A DNA stretch of 64,000 nt. Origin: Mesorhizobium qingshengii. GTDB lineage: Bacteria > Pseudomonadota > Alphaproteobacteria > Rhizobiales > Rhizobiaceae. The translations under genes were made by a program, and so were the position numbers. Below, one piece after another: positions 27,984 to 37,473 of this stretch; the first letter of the stretch is position 1, and each line of letters starts with the position of its first letter. The stretch lies in NCBI RefSeq assembly GCF_900103325.1, contig NZ_FMXM01000010.1:62001-126000 (forward strand). Direction: 5' to 3'. The notes beneath the pieces were generated by a model. It saw nothing but the letters and a program-made list of their open reading frames with translations, made no database searches and was not told where the DNA came from.

Positions 27984-28261
27984 GATCCGGTGGTGCCCGC
28001 GCGGCCGGCGGACTTGGCTCGCGTCTTCGGCCCGGGGCCACGCATGTAATGCTCTTCCGGGTGATAGCGATCGCCGGCCAGCCGTCGCCGGATGCCCCGG
28101 GTCCAATGCGCAAACAAGGATCTGAACCGCCCGATCATTTAATTCTCTGCGATCCGCTGGCGAATTTTTTCTAACTTCACTCGAAAACGTAGAATAAAGC
28201 TATCGATCCGTCTAATCAGTTGTTCTTGTAAATTCAATCGAAATTGGTTCTTAATGCGCGC
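27984..28261. promoter_or_regulatory. Divergent control region of soeABC and the LysR gene
   Basis: This 278-base gap separates two divergent transcription units. The right half (about 28140-28255) is AT-rich. LysR regulators commonly bind such shared regions to control both themselves and the neighbouring operon. I could not assign a definite T-N11-A operator by eye. Confidence 0.45.
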
Positions 28262-29158
28262 ATGACCCTGGACCAGTTGCGCATTTTCGTCGCCGTCGCC
28301 GAGCGCGGCCACATGACCAAGGCGGCGGAGCTGCTGGGCATTTCCCAGTCGGCGGCGTCGGCGGCCATACGCGCGCTTGAGGAACAACACGGCGTCCACC
28401 TGTTCAACCGTGTCGGCCGCAACATCGAGCTTGCCCAGACCGGACACCGGTTCCTGCCAGAAGCCAAGGCTGTACTGGAACGAGCCGCCGCCGCGCGCAA
28501 CGTGCTGGAACATGTTTCGCAGACGGTCACCGGCAGCCTCTCGATCGCCGCCAGCCAGACCATCGCCAGCTATTGGCTGCCGCGCCGGCTGGCTTCCTTC
28601 CACGAGGCCTATCCCGCCGTCAGGCTGAGCGTCACCATCGGCAATACCAGACAGGTCGAGGCGAATGTCCTCGACGGCGCCGCGGATCTCGGCCTGGTCG
28701 AGGGGCGCACGGAATCCGACATCCTGCGCCGCACCAAGGTCGATGTCGACAGGCTGATGCTGGTCGTCGCCAGCTCGCATCCGGAGATCGCCGAACTGTC
28801 GCCCGGTCGTCCTGACATCAGGGGGCTGCGCTGGATCATCCGCGAGGGTGGTTCAGGCACGCGCGAGGTGCTGGAGGATCAGGCGCGCCGCGAGGGGATT
28901 TCGCTCGCCGACCTGCAAATATTCCTGGTGCTGCCGAGCAACGAGGCGGTTCGCCAGGCGGTGGAGGCGGGCGCCGGCGCCACCATCATTTCGGAGCTTG
29001 TCGTCGCGCGCGCCGTCGCCGAGGGCAGTCTCAGAGCCGTGCCGCTCGAATTGCCGAAACGCGACTTCGCCATGATCACCCACCGCGATCGCCAGGCAAG
29101 CCTGGCGCAGATGGCGCTCAAGGCACATCTCGGCGCCGAAACCGTCGGAACAACCTGA
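28262..29158 (+). CDS. LysR-family transcriptional regulator
   Basis: 298 residues. The N-terminal winged helix is typical (MTLDQLRIFVAVAERGHMTKAAELLGISQSAASAAIRALEEQHGVHLFNRVGRN), and the C-terminal substrate-binding domain includes GSLSIAASQTIASYWLPRRLASFHEAYPAVRLSV and REGGSGTREVLED. It resembles CysB/CbbR-like LysR proteins that respond to small anions or metabolites. It is divergent from soeABC and is the natural candidate regulator of that operon. Start at ATG 28262; a TTG at 28244 is possible. Confidence 0.9.
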   Translation: MTLDQLRIFVAVAERGHMTKAAELLGISQSAASAAIRALEEQHGVHLFNRVGRNIELAQTGHRFLPEAKAVLERAAAARNVLEHVSQTVTGSLSIAASQTIASYWLPRRLASFHEAYPAVRLSVTIGNTRQVEANVLDGAADLGLVEGRTESDILRRTKVDVDRLMLVVASSHPEIAELSPGRPDIRGLRWIIREGGSGTREVLEDQARREGISLADLQIFLVLPSNEAVRQAVEAGAGATIISELVVARAVAEGSLRAVPLELPKRDFAMITHRDRQASLAQMALKAHLGAETVGTT

Positions 29159-29167
29159 CGAACGGGG

Positions 29168-30424
29168 TCAGCCGAACTTCCGCTGGGCATCCAAGGCCAG
29201 GCCAAGCCCGACCGAGCCGAACATGTCGCCTTCGATGACGGAAGCCCGCGGCACCAGCGACAGGATTTCCCGTCTCGCCAGCGGGATCGCGGTCGATCCG
29301 CCGGTCAGGAACACCGCGGTGATGTCGGATGGCTTGACCTGGGCATCGCGGATGGTCTGCCCGACCGTCGCGGTGACCCGCTCAATGTCCCTGGCAATCG
29401 TGGCTTCCAGCCCGGCGCGCGTGATGTCGGCGGCGAACTCCACGCCCGGCAGCTTCACCGCGACCTCGGCGGATGGCCTGTCGGTCAGCTCTATCTTGGC
29501 CTTTTCGACCAGTGCCGCCAGCGCGTGTCCGTAGCGGTGCTCGACGATGTGGATAAAGCGGTCGACCAGGTCGGCGCGCTCGGCCTCATAGCGGATCTGG
29601 CGCAGATGCGTCATCGCCTTGGCGGTGTAGACCAGGTTGATGCGCTGCCAGGTCGCGAGATCGATGAAGTAGCTGGCCGGCAGATTGCGCTTGCCGTCCT
29701 TGGTCGGGGTCAGGTGGCCGAGCTGCGGCATCACATGGGCGATGCTCAGCAGCCGGTCGAAATCGGTGCCGCCGATATGGATGCCCCGGCTGGCCAGGAT
29801 GTCGTCCTTGCGGTCAAGCGAGCGGGAGCGCTCGGGTGAGACGCGCACGATCGAGAAGTCAGACGTCCCGCCGCCCATGTCGATGATCAGCGCCAGTTCC
29901 TCGCGCGTCACCTTCTGCTCATAGTCGAGCGCCGCCGCGATCGGCTCGAACTGGAAAGCGATATGCTTGAAGCCCTGGGCGTGCGCTGCCTTTTCGAGTT
30001 CGCGCTGGGCATTCGCATCGGCTTCGGCATCGTCGTCGACGAACTGGACCGGGCGCCCGAGCACCACGGTCTCGACGGCATCGCCGGCGTCTTCCTCCAG
30101 CTTCTTCCTGAGATGGCCGAGGAACAGGCCGATGATCTCCATGAAACCGATCGAGCGCGCCTTGATGCGCGTCTTTTCGTGCGCGAGCGAACTGCCGAGC
30201 ACGCTCTTCAGCGAGCGCATCAAGCGGCCTTCGACGCTGTCGGTATAGTTGGCGATGGCGTGGCGGCCAAAACAGGTGCGGTTGTCCTCGAAGTTGAAGA
30301 AGACGGCACTTGGCAGCGTGACCTGGCCATCTTCCAGCGCGACAAGGCGAGGCTGCCCGTTGCGGACCACGCCCACGGTGGAATTCGAAGTGCCGAAGTC
30401 GATACCGCCGAATGCTGGTCGCAT
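29168..30424 (-). CDS. Hsp70-family protein, YegD-like
   Basis: 418 residues covering only the actin-like ATPase fold of Hsp70: GGIDFGTSNSTVGVV (phosphate 1), LIIDMGGGTSDFSIVRV (phosphate 2) and FLTGGSTAIPLARREI (adenosine motif). There is no substrate-binding domain or lid, as in E. coli YegD, so it probably is not a classical refolding chaperone. It lies between the LysR gene (convergent, 9-base gap) and the TIGR02186/TSUP pair. Partners are unknown. Confidence 0.9.
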   Translation of the reverse strand: MRPAFGGIDFGTSNSTVGVVRNGQPRLVALEDGQVTLPSAVFFNFEDNRTCFGRHAIANYTDSVEGRLMRSLKSVLGSSLAHEKTRIKARSIGFMEIIGLFLGHLRKKLEEDAGDAVETVVLGRPVQFVDDDAEADANAQRELEKAAHAQGFKHIAFQFEPIAAALDYEQKVTREELALIIDMGGGTSDFSIVRVSPERSRSLDRKDDILASRGIHIGGTDFDRLLSIAHVMPQLGHLTPTKDGKRNLPASYFIDLATWQRINLVYTAKAMTHLRQIRYEAERADLVDRFIHIVEHRYGHALAALVEKAKIELTDRPSAEVAVKLPGVEFAADITRAGLEATIARDIERVTATVGQTIRDAQVKPSDITAVFLTGGSTAIPLARREILSLVPRASVIEGDMFGSVGLGLALDAQRKFG

Positions 30425-30594
30425 CGCAACGTCCTGTCATTGTCCTTGGGGCAGCGGATCGGCGTCTTCGCATGCGCCGTTGTCCGGGGTGACCGAACCG
30501 TCCTGCCGAACTGAAATGTCGTGCGCGCTCGCCGCGCCGGGAGGCGGCGGTCTATCGCATGGCCCGGGAAAGGGAAACCCCTTTCGGCGGGGAT

Positions 30595-31389
30595 CTAGTC
30601 TTTTCGGAAGACCAGCCTTCCGAGCCAGCCCGTTATCATGGCCAGCGAGATCGCGAAGACGCCATAGAGGAAGGAATAGTCGTGGGCGACGCGGAAGATC
30701 GATTGTTCGAAGCCGGATTTGCGGATTTCGAGCTGAGCCGAGCTTTCCTTGATGAACAGGCCGCTCTTGAACAGGAAGGCACGCGCCTTGTGGGTGCCGA
30801 CCGGAACATTCGGCGCCAGCCTGACGGTGGCGCGAAACAGGTTCTGCGACAGGAATTGCACGCCGCCGACATTCTCGCTGTAGAGGCCGGTCGCCGATTT
30901 GCGGTCGCGCAGGGCCGCCGTGAATTCCTCGATGGTCGCCGGGCTGTCGCCGGCATCGGCGGGCTGCATGTAGAGGTTGGAGGCGCCGAGCGACAGCTGC
31001 TTGTAGCTGTTCGGTTCGGTAATGTCCTGCAGCGGCCGCGTCGTCGCCACCGAATAGGACATCGGCACGTTCTCGAAAGTCTCGGAGTCCAGATTGACCC
31101 AGACGCCGAGCACCCGGTCCTTGCGGCGCACCACCACCGGACGCGGCGGGCCTTCGAGCACGACGATGACATCGTAGCGGCCCTGGCGGGCAACGAGCGG
31201 GTCGGGGTTTTCCAGTGAACCGAAGATTGTGAGGTCGGCCCCGGAAAAGCCGGCGGTGATCGACACATTGTCGGTGGAGAGCCCGATCTGGATGCCTTCC
31301 GGTGGCAAAGGCGTCTGCGCCTTCGCCGGCACGGCGGCGGCAAGCAACGACAGGAGTATGGCGGTTGCGAACGCTTTCGGTGCCGGCAT
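30595..31389 (-). CDS. TIGR02186-type conserved membrane protein
   Basis: 264 residues. A signal peptide (AFATAILLSLLAAAVPAKAQ) is followed by a beta-rich periplasmic region (IQIGLSTDNVSITAGFSGADLTIFGSLENPDPL; RYDVIVVLEGPPRPVVVRRKDRVLGVWVN) and one C-terminal membrane helix (FAISLAMITGWLGRLVF). This matches the alphaproteobacterial family TIGR02186 as I remember it, which is of unknown function and commonly follows a TauE/SafE-type permease gene, as here (start overlaps the permease stop by one base). It may be a periplasmic partner of the permease. Confidence 0.82.
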   Translation of the reverse strand: MPAPKAFATAILLSLLAAAVPAKAQTPLPPEGIQIGLSTDNVSITAGFSGADLTIFGSLENPDPLVARQGRYDVIVVLEGPPRPVVVRRKDRVLGVWVNLDSETFENVPMSYSVATTRPLQDITEPNSYKQLSLGASNLYMQPADAGDSPATIEEFTAALRDRKSATGLYSENVGGVQFLSQNLFRATVRLAPNVPVGTHKARAFLFKSGLFIKESSAQLEIRKSGFEQSIFRVAHDYSFLYGVFAISLAMITGWLGRLVFRKD

Positions 31390-32312
31390 CAGTTGAGGTC
31401 CGCACCGGACAGCGAATAGAGATTGGGCGGGGTGACGAAGAGATCGATGGCAAGCCGGATCGCCACCGCCAGCACAAGCAGCGCCAGCAACGCCCTGAGC
31501 TGCTCGCCGCGCAGCCTCTGGCCGGCCTTGGCGCCATATTGCGCGCCGGCCACGCCGCCCGCCATCAACAGGAAAGCCAGCACGACATCGACCGTCTGGT
31601 TGGTGGTGGCGTGGACCAGCGTCGTGTAGGCGGAGGTGAAGATGATCTGGAATAGCGAGGTGCCGATGACGACGTTGGTCGGCACTTTCAGCAGATAGAT
31701 CAGCGCCGGCACCATGATGAAGCCGCCGCCGACGCCCATGATCGACGACAGGAAGCCGATGCCGGCTCCCAGACCAAGCACCGGAATGACGCTGACGAAC
31801 AGTTTCGAGGCCCTGAATCGCATCTTCAGCGGCAAGCGGTGGATCCAGTTGTGCTGGCCGGATTTCTTCAGCGCCGGTGCCGCGCCACTGCGCGTGGCGC
31901 GCAGCGCGTTGACACTTTCGACCAGCATCAGCCCGCCGACGGTGCCGAGCAGCACGACGTACAGCAGCGAGATGAACAGGTCGAGCTGGCCGAGCCTGCG
32001 CAGGAAGGCGAAGACGTAGATACCACCGGTTGAGCCGACGATGCCGCCGGCCAGCAACACGCCGCCGAGCTTGAAGTCGAGCGTCCCTCGCTTCATGTGC
32101 GAAAGCACGCCGGAGAAGGAGGAGGCGATGACCTGGTTGGCGCCGGTGGCGACCGCGATCGCCGGGGGTATGTTGTAGAAGATCAGCAGCGGCGTGATGA
32201 GGAAGCCGCCGCCGACGCCGAACATGCCCGACAGGAAACCCACTGCCGCACCCATGGCCAGCAGCACGAAGACGTTGACGGAAATTTCCGCGATCGGGAG
32301 ATAGATGCCCAC
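31389..32312 (-). CDS. TauE/SafE (TSUP) family anion permease, possible sulfite exporter
   Basis: 307 residues with about eight membrane helices and the duplicated TSUP signature: GAAVGFLSGMFGVGGGFLITPLL in the first half and GAGIGFLSSIMGVGGGFIMVPAL in the second. The family exports sulfite, sulfoacetate and related organosulfur anions. Linkage with soeABC and a LysR gene supports a sulfite or sulfonate role here. The frame opens at an ATG at 32351, but the GTG at 32312 (VGIYLPIAEISVNVF) better matches relatives. Confidence 0.85.
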   Translation of the reverse strand: MGIYLPIAEISVNVFVLLAMGAAVGFLSGMFGVGGGFLITPLLIFYNIPPAIAVATGANQVIASSFSGVLSHMKRGTLDFKLGGVLLAGGIVGSTGGIYVFAFLRRLGQLDLFISLLYVVLLGTVGGLMLVESVNALRATRSGAAPALKKSGQHNWIHRLPLKMRFRASKLFVSVIPVLGLGAGIGFLSSIMGVGGGFIMVPALIYLLKVPTNVVIGTSLFQIIFTSAYTTLVHATTNQTVDVVLAFLLMAGGVAGAQYGAKAGQRLRGEQLRALLALLVLAVAIRLAIDLFVTPPNLYSLSGADLN

Positions 32313-32504
32313 CCGTCTGTCTCGATCAGTTCTGCCTGCCGGCGAATGCAACCGTTGCGGGCATCTTGCTCCGACAAGCCAATTTGTTCTTGCGCCGGAG
32401 GTGCTACGAAGTCAAACCACGCCGCACCGCCGAAACAAAAAACATCTCAATCAGTTAACAGGCAAATGTGTGGCAAGGGCGTCGTGGAAGCGACGCATCC
32501 GCCG

Positions 32505-35500
32505 TTATTTGCGCGCCAGCAGGGCCTTGACCAGTTTTTCATCGATCGTGCCGGTCGCCGGCATCTTGTTGTCGGTCTGGAAAGCCATGATCGCGGTCTT
32601 CGTCTTCTGGCCCATCTTGCCGTCGGCGCCGCCGGCATCGTAGCCATTCTTGTTGAGAATGCGCTGGATGTTCTGGATGGCCTTCGTCATGTCGATGCTG
32701 GCGGTCGTCTGCGGCGTGTCGTTCTGCCAGGATTCGGGAATGTCCGCCGAATTGGACGCCGGATCCAGCGGCTTGGCCTTCCACAGTTCGGCCGCGGCGC
32801 GGGCGCGTTCGAGCTGCTCTGGCCGCAGCGCATTGGCGATCTCGTCGCGCTTGGCCGCCGCATCCTTGTCGCCTGTCTTGGCGACGAGAGCGAACCATTT
32901 GTAGGATTCCTCGAGGTTCTGCTTCATGCCGACCCCCTTGGCGGCGAGGATGCCGAGATTGAACTGGCTGTCCTTGACGCCAACGTCGGCGGCCGCCTGG
33001 AACCAGTGCGCGGCCGACTCATTGTCGGTCACCCCGTCCGCCGCCATGGCGAACAGCACGGCCAGATTGTGCATGGCGCTGGCGTTGCCCTGCTCGGCGG
33101 CGAGTTGGTACCAGGTCTTGGCTTTCTTGATGTCGCGGGCGACGCCGATGCCCTTTTCGTAGAAATTGCCGATGCGGTATTCGGCCGGCGCGAAGCCGAG
33201 TTCCGCCGCCTTCTCATACCACTTGGCGGCCGCCGCCATGTCTTCCTTGACGCCACGCGACTCGGCATAGCGCGAGCCGATCTCGAACAGCGCCTTGGCA
33301 TCGCCATTGGCGGCTGCGTCACGCAAGGCGGCCGGGCCGGCGTTGGCGGGAATGTCGATCTTGGCCGCAGCCGCCGGGGAAGCGTCCGCCGGCGGGACCG
33401 CGCCTGTGGTGTCCGTGGCTGGCGCAGCCGCGATCGGCTGGGTGCCGGTGTCGGCATCGGTTGCTTCCGCGGCCGGGGCGATCGGCGCCGAAGCAGCCGA
33501 GGCTGTCGTGCCGGACGCCGCCGCGCCAGCATCGGCGGGCATAGCCGAAGCAACAGGCGCGGGAGCGGGCTCGGCTGTCGGTGCCGCATCCATCGACGGC
33601 TCGACGCCTGGTGGCGTTGCCATCGTGGCTTGCGTCGCCATGTCGTCCTTGGTTGCCGGTTCGGACGGCGCGGCCTGTCTGACGACACGGGCCGGCGCCG
33701 TTTCCTGTGCTGGGGGCTGCGCATCCGCCTTCGGCTGGCTTGCGGTGTCGAGTGAGGCGGTCTGCACCGGTTGGGAAGCCACGATCGGTGCGGCGTCGTT
33801 GCTCGCCACTTGCGCGGAATCGGCGAAGAAAGCCTTGCCCAGTTGCAAGCCGGCAAGTGCCAGCAAGATCGCGGTCGACCCCATCAGGATCGGCTTGCGC
33901 CGCGTCTTGAGCAGGTCCCCGATCCGCAGTGCCTTGACCGGTCCGGTCATCGTCGACTGACGTTTCAGGGCATCGGCCTCGGCGGCGGCGGCCTGCGCCG
34001 CGCGCCGCGCCGCGGCGATGAAGTCCGATTTGGCGGCATCGGTGTCGCTGGGCTTGGCCGGTTGGCCGCGCTCGTCACGCACGCGCTTCATGATGGCATT
34101 GAGGTCCGGTGCGCCAGAGCCGGGCTCCAGCGGCCGGTTGGCCATTTTCGGATCGAGTGGCTCGTCGAGGTCGACACTCGGGATCGGAGCGCTCGGCGCC
34201 GAGCCGGCCAGCGGCGGAATGTCCGCCTCTTTCTTGCCCCTGAATGCTCGGGCCAGCCCGCCGAACATCGATTTGCGGCGACCAGCCGGCTCGCCACTGT
34301 CAGCGATCGTGTCGGAACCAAGGGCTGCCATGGCCGCGGCAGCGGCGGCCTCGGCCGGCGTGCGCGTGCTCAGGTCGCTACGCGTACCCAAGTCGCCGCG
34401 CGTACCCAGGTCGCTACGCGTACCCAGGTCGCTGCCCGAACCCGGTTCGTTGCGCATGATGGCGGCGACGCGGTCATCGAGATCGGCCATGTCTCCGGTC
34501 AACGGCATTGGCTCGTCGATGTCCATCGACGGTGCGTTTACGGCGATCTTGGACTGCCGCGCGCGGCGCCTACCGGCCGCCTCGTCGGGTCGCGCGTCCA
34601 GGAGTTCGCTCACCGCCTCGACTGGCTCGCCGGGCTCCAGCGAGCCAAGCCGGTCGACAATCTTGAGCAGCGTGTCGTGGATGGCCTCGAACGTTCTCGA
34701 ATTGCGCTCGTCCGAGCGCCGCGTCAGCGCTTCGAGCGTCTTCAGGTCCTGAGCAAGGCCGGAAACGGCCGTCGTGTTGGCGCTCGAACCGGCCAGCGAT
34801 CGCACCGCGTTCTCAGCCGCTTCGCGCGCCGCGCCCAGGATGGAATCGCGGGTTCCGGCCAGCGACTTTTCGATTTCGTCGAGGCGCGGGCTGATGTCCT
34901 CGAATTCCGGCAGCGGCGTGCTGGGCTTGGAAAGATGGGCGGACAGGCCGGCGACCTGCGCCTCCAGGCTTCGGATCAGCGCTGGATCGATGCCGGCCAC
35001 TTGCGCGGCGGAGGCGTCCAGCCGGCTTGAAATGTCTTCGAGCCGGCTTTCCAGGCCGCGGATCGCTGCTTCGCCGGCGGGATCGGGAACACGCGTTTCG
35101 ATGCGCTGGGCCAGAGCGGTGAAGCGGGCGTCGATGGCGTCCATGATGCCGGCGCTGTCGACTTGCGGCATGCGCTCGTCCAGCCTGTCGGCAACTTCGT
35201 CCAGCCGGCGCTCGAGATCGCGGAACAGCATGTTGCCCTGTTCGATGGCGTCACCCTGGCGGCGTTCCATCATGCCGGACAGCACGTCGAAGCGCTGCTC
35301 CAGCCCATGGAAGATATAGTCGGCGTCCGGCATGGCAGGCGCCTGGTCGATCTTGTCGGCGATGAGTGCGATCTGCTTGGCCAGGCGCTCCATCGCCTGC
35401 TCGGGCAGATTGGCGCGACCAGCGAGCTCGTCGACCCGGCTCGACAGCGTGTTCAGGCGGTCCATGACCGCGTTGCCGGGGCGATCCTGCGCCACTTCCT

Positions 35501-36545
35501 CGATCTGTACGGCAAGCGAGTCGATCCGCTTCTCGATGCGCTCGAAAGCCTCATGGTCGAATGAATTGGCTTGCGCCGCGACGGTCGATGCGACGATGGC
35601 GCGGGAAATCTCGTCCAGCCGCTCATCGATCATGCCAAGCGTGTCGCTGCCGCGATTGTCCTGCTGGCTGGCGAAGTGGTCGACGGCGCCGGCAAGCGTG
35701 CGTACCTTGTCCTCGAGCGAGCGCAGCGACAGCGATTCCGGCAGATTGTTGACGGCGTTACTGATCTGCTCCAGCCGGTCGGTCAGCATCGACAGGCCGG
35801 GGCCGTCCGAGCGTTTGCGCTGGTCGGCATCGACGCGATCCTCGAAGGCCGTCCAGCGGCGGTCGAAATCATCCCAGCGGCGATCGACCTTCTGCACACT
35901 CTCCTCGCGCGCCAGCGTGTCGAGCGCCGCCTTGACCTGCTCGAGTTCGAGCCGCAGCATGTTGACGCTTCTGTCGTCGCTCTTCTCGGCCAGCGTCTGG
36001 ATGGCGCCGGAAAGCCTCTCGAACTCAAGGCCGAGTTCGGCGCTGCCCTTGGCCAGGACACCCGACGGGCCGCCTGGCGTCGCGTTCGACTGGAAGGCCC
36101 GCTCTATGTCCTTGCGCAGCGCTTCGAATTCACGCTGCAGCCCGGCGGTCATCTGGTGGCGCAGTTCCTCGCGCATGCCGCGCAATTCGCTGGCGATCTT
36201 GCCGACCATGGCAACGCCGTCCTCCTGTCCGCGCACGCGATCGATGTCGCGCGCGATGGCCTGGTAATTCTGCTCGAAAGCGGCGGCGGGCTGCATCGGG
36301 CTCTGCGGGCGCGGCGCCTGCTGCGGGTCCTCGTACCAGCGCTGCTGGCCGGCGGGCCGGGTGGCGGGATAGCGGGCGTCGGCGCCATACTGGCGCGGAT
36401 CGGGACGACCCATCGGGTCCTCGCGGGTTCGCTCCAGTCGCTGTTCCAGCGTCTCCAGCGAGCGGTTCAACTGCTCGAGCGTGGTCTGCGGCCTGCGCTG
36501 CCTGCCGGCGTTGAGTGTATCGAGATAGGACCGCTTGCTGTTCAT
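32505..36545 (-). CDS. podJ: PodJ-like polar localisation protein (coiled coil, Sel1 repeats, peptidoglycan-binding domain)
   Basis: 1346 residues. The first 650 or so are predicted coiled coil rich in Glu/Arg/Leu (e.g. LEQLNRSLETLEQRLERTRE, RLDEVADRLDERM). A Pro/Ala/Ser-rich region follows, a single membrane helix lies near residues 885-905 (ILMGSTAILLALAGLQLG), an Ala/Pro-rich periplasmic linker comes next, then Sel1/TPR repeats (about 1072-1240) and a C-terminal PG_binding_1 domain (about 1285-1345). This is the architecture of PodJ, the old-pole polarity factor of Caulobacter and Agrobacterium. A four-unit hexapeptide repeat (S/G-DLGTR) lies around residues 705-728. It is a large single gene with no operon partner. 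Confidence 0.85.
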   Translation of the reverse strand: MNSKRSYLDTLNAGRQRRPQTTLEQLNRSLETLEQRLERTREDPMGRPDPRQYGADARYPATRPAGQQRWYEDPQQAPRPQSPMQPAAAFEQNYQAIARDIDRVRGQEDGVAMVGKIASELRGMREELRHQMTAGLQREFEALRKDIERAFQSNATPGGPSGVLAKGSAELGLEFERLSGAIQTLAEKSDDRSVNMLRLELEQVKAALDTLAREESVQKVDRRWDDFDRRWTAFEDRVDADQRKRSDGPGLSMLTDRLEQISNAVNNLPESLSLRSLEDKVRTLAGAVDHFASQQDNRGSDTLGMIDERLDEISRAIVASTVAAQANSFDHEAFERIEKRIDSLAVQIEEVAQDRPGNAVMDRLNTLSSRVDELAGRANLPEQAMERLAKQIALIADKIDQAPAMPDADYIFHGLEQRFDVLSGMMERRQGDAIEQGNMLFRDLERRLDEVADRLDERMPQVDSAGIMDAIDARFTALAQRIETRVPDPAGEAAIRGLESRLEDISSRLDASAAQVAGIDPALIRSLEAQVAGLSAHLSKPSTPLPEFEDISPRLDEIEKSLAGTRDSILGAAREAAENAVRSLAGSSANTTAVSGLAQDLKTLEALTRRSDERNSRTFEAIHDTLLKIVDRLGSLEPGEPVEAVSELLDARPDEAAGRRRARQSKIAVNAPSMDIDEPMPLTGDMADLDDRVAAIMRNEPGSGSDLGTRSDLGTRGDLGTRSDLSTRTPAEAAAAAAMAALGSDTIADSGEPAGRRKSMFGGLARAFRGKKEADIPPLAGSAPSAPIPSVDLDEPLDPKMANRPLEPGSGAPDLNAIMKRVRDERGQPAKPSDTDAAKSDFIAAARRAAQAAAAEADALKRQSTMTGPVKALRIGDLLKTRRKPILMGSTAILLALAGLQLGKAFFADSAQVASNDAAPIVASQPVQTASLDTASQPKADAQPPAQETAPARVVRQAAPSEPATKDDMATQATMATPPGVEPSMDAAPTAEPAPAPVASAMPADAGAAASGTTASAASAPIAPAAEATDADTGTQPIAAAPATDTTGAVPPADASPAAAAKIDIPANAGPAALRDAAANGDAKALFEIGSRYAESRGVKEDMAAAAKWYEKAAELGFAPAEYRIGNFYEKGIGVARDIKKAKTWYQLAAEQGNASAMHNLAVLFAMAADGVTDNESAAHWFQAAADVGVKDSQFNLGILAAKGVGMKQNLEESYKWFALVAKTGDKDAAAKRDEIANALRPEQLERARAAAELWKAKPLDPASNSADIPESWQNDTPQTTASIDMTKAIQNIQRILNKNGYDAGGADGKMGQKTKTAIMAFQTDNKMPATGTIDEKLVKALLARK
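34362..34433 (-). repeat. Four in-frame 18-bp repeats inside podJ
   Basis: Units at 34362, 34380, 34398 and 34416 differ by few bases and encode SDLGTR/GDLGTR/SDLSTR hexapeptides in the low-complexity cytoplasmic linker. Such repeats change copy number easily without breaking the frame. Confidence 0.85.
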
Positions 36546-36858
36546 CTGTGCGTCCGTCTTTCAGAATGGCTGGCTTGGTGGCCAACTCCCCAAGTCCCTG
36601 CCGGAACGAGGCGACCGGGCGGCTTTGCCGCGGTGGAAGACAAGCTTCCCGGGTTCTCACCCGCGCTCCGAAAAACCGTGAAAAATTCGATACAGGATAA
36701 ACACGGGTAGCCGACGCGCCCACATTTCGCCCAACGTGGTAAACAACGCGTTAACCAAGCTTAAGAAGTTGCAAGGATGTTGGCTGCCGGCCTGACGGTG
36801 CGGCATAAAGCTCCGCCCGCAGAACGCCCTTGCGTCATGAGGCGGCTATCGGTATAGA

Positions 36859-36875
36859 ATTGACGTAAACGTAAA
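36859..36875. promoter_or_regulatory. Candidate MerR operator upstream of the MerR gene
   Basis: ATTGACGTAAACGTAAA is related to the perfect palindrome at 37635-37666 (shares TTGACG and ACGTAAA/AAACG elements). It lies about 130 bases before the regulator start and suggests autoregulation. Confidence 0.55.
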
Positions 36876-37001
36876 AGGCGCATTAAGCGTGCTGTTTGCG
36901 ATTTGTTTGTTGAAACCACGACCGGAAGCACGCCCCCGCTTCCAGTCAGGCGACGCACGGTCCAGGGCCGCGACGCCACCAGACGGGGAAAGCCAGTGAC
37001 C

Positions 37002-37463
37002 ATGAAGCTTATCTCGGCCGGCGAGACCGCGGCCAATACCAATAATGTATCTGTCGAAGCCGGTGAGGACCTCGTCCGCATCGGCGAGATGGCCAAGAAA
37101 TATGGCGTGACGCTGCGCACGCTGCGTTTCTACGAAGACAAGGGCCTGCTCAACCCGCAGCGTGACGGTTCGACCCGTCTTTACACGCGTCGCGACAAGG
37201 CTCGGCTGAAGCTGATCCTGCTTGGCCGCAAGGTCGGGTTCTCGCTGCGCGACGTCAAGCAGATGATGGACCTTTACGATCCGACCGGTTCCAACACCAA
37301 GCAACTGCGGCTTGCGCTGGACAAGTCGGAAAAGCAGCTTGCCCGCCTGCAGAAGCAGCGGGCGCTGATCGACGACGCCATCAACGAGCTGAGCGGCTCG
37401 ATGTCGGCGGTACGCCAGATGCTGGCCGAGCGTTCGGTGCCACAGGCGAGCGCGGCAAGCTAA
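37002..37463 (+). CDS. MerR-family regulator, LiuR-like
   Basis: 153 residues. The MerR DNA-binding helix-turn-helix is clear (VRIGEMAKKYGVTLRTLRFYEDKGLLNPQRDGSTRLYTRRDKARLKLILLGRKVGFSLRDVKQMMDLYD, about residues 24-92), followed by an antiparallel coiled-coil helix (LRLALDKSEKQLARLQKQRALIDDAINELSGSMSAVRQML). There are no Cys residues for metal sensing, so an organic or acyl-CoA ligand is more likely. It is followed by a beta-oxidation operon with a strong palindrome in its promoter. LiuR-type MerR proteins control branched-chain amino acid and fatty-acid degradation in proteobacteria. A GTG at 36996 is an alternative start. Confidence 0.85.
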   Translation: MKLISAGETAANTNNVSVEAGEDLVRIGEMAKKYGVTLRTLRFYEDKGLLNPQRDGSTRLYTRRDKARLKLILLGRKVGFSLRDVKQMMDLYDPTGSNTKQLRLALDKSEKQLARLQKQRALIDDAINELSGSMSAVRQMLAERSVPQASAAS

Positions 37464-37473
37464 GCCATTTGCT

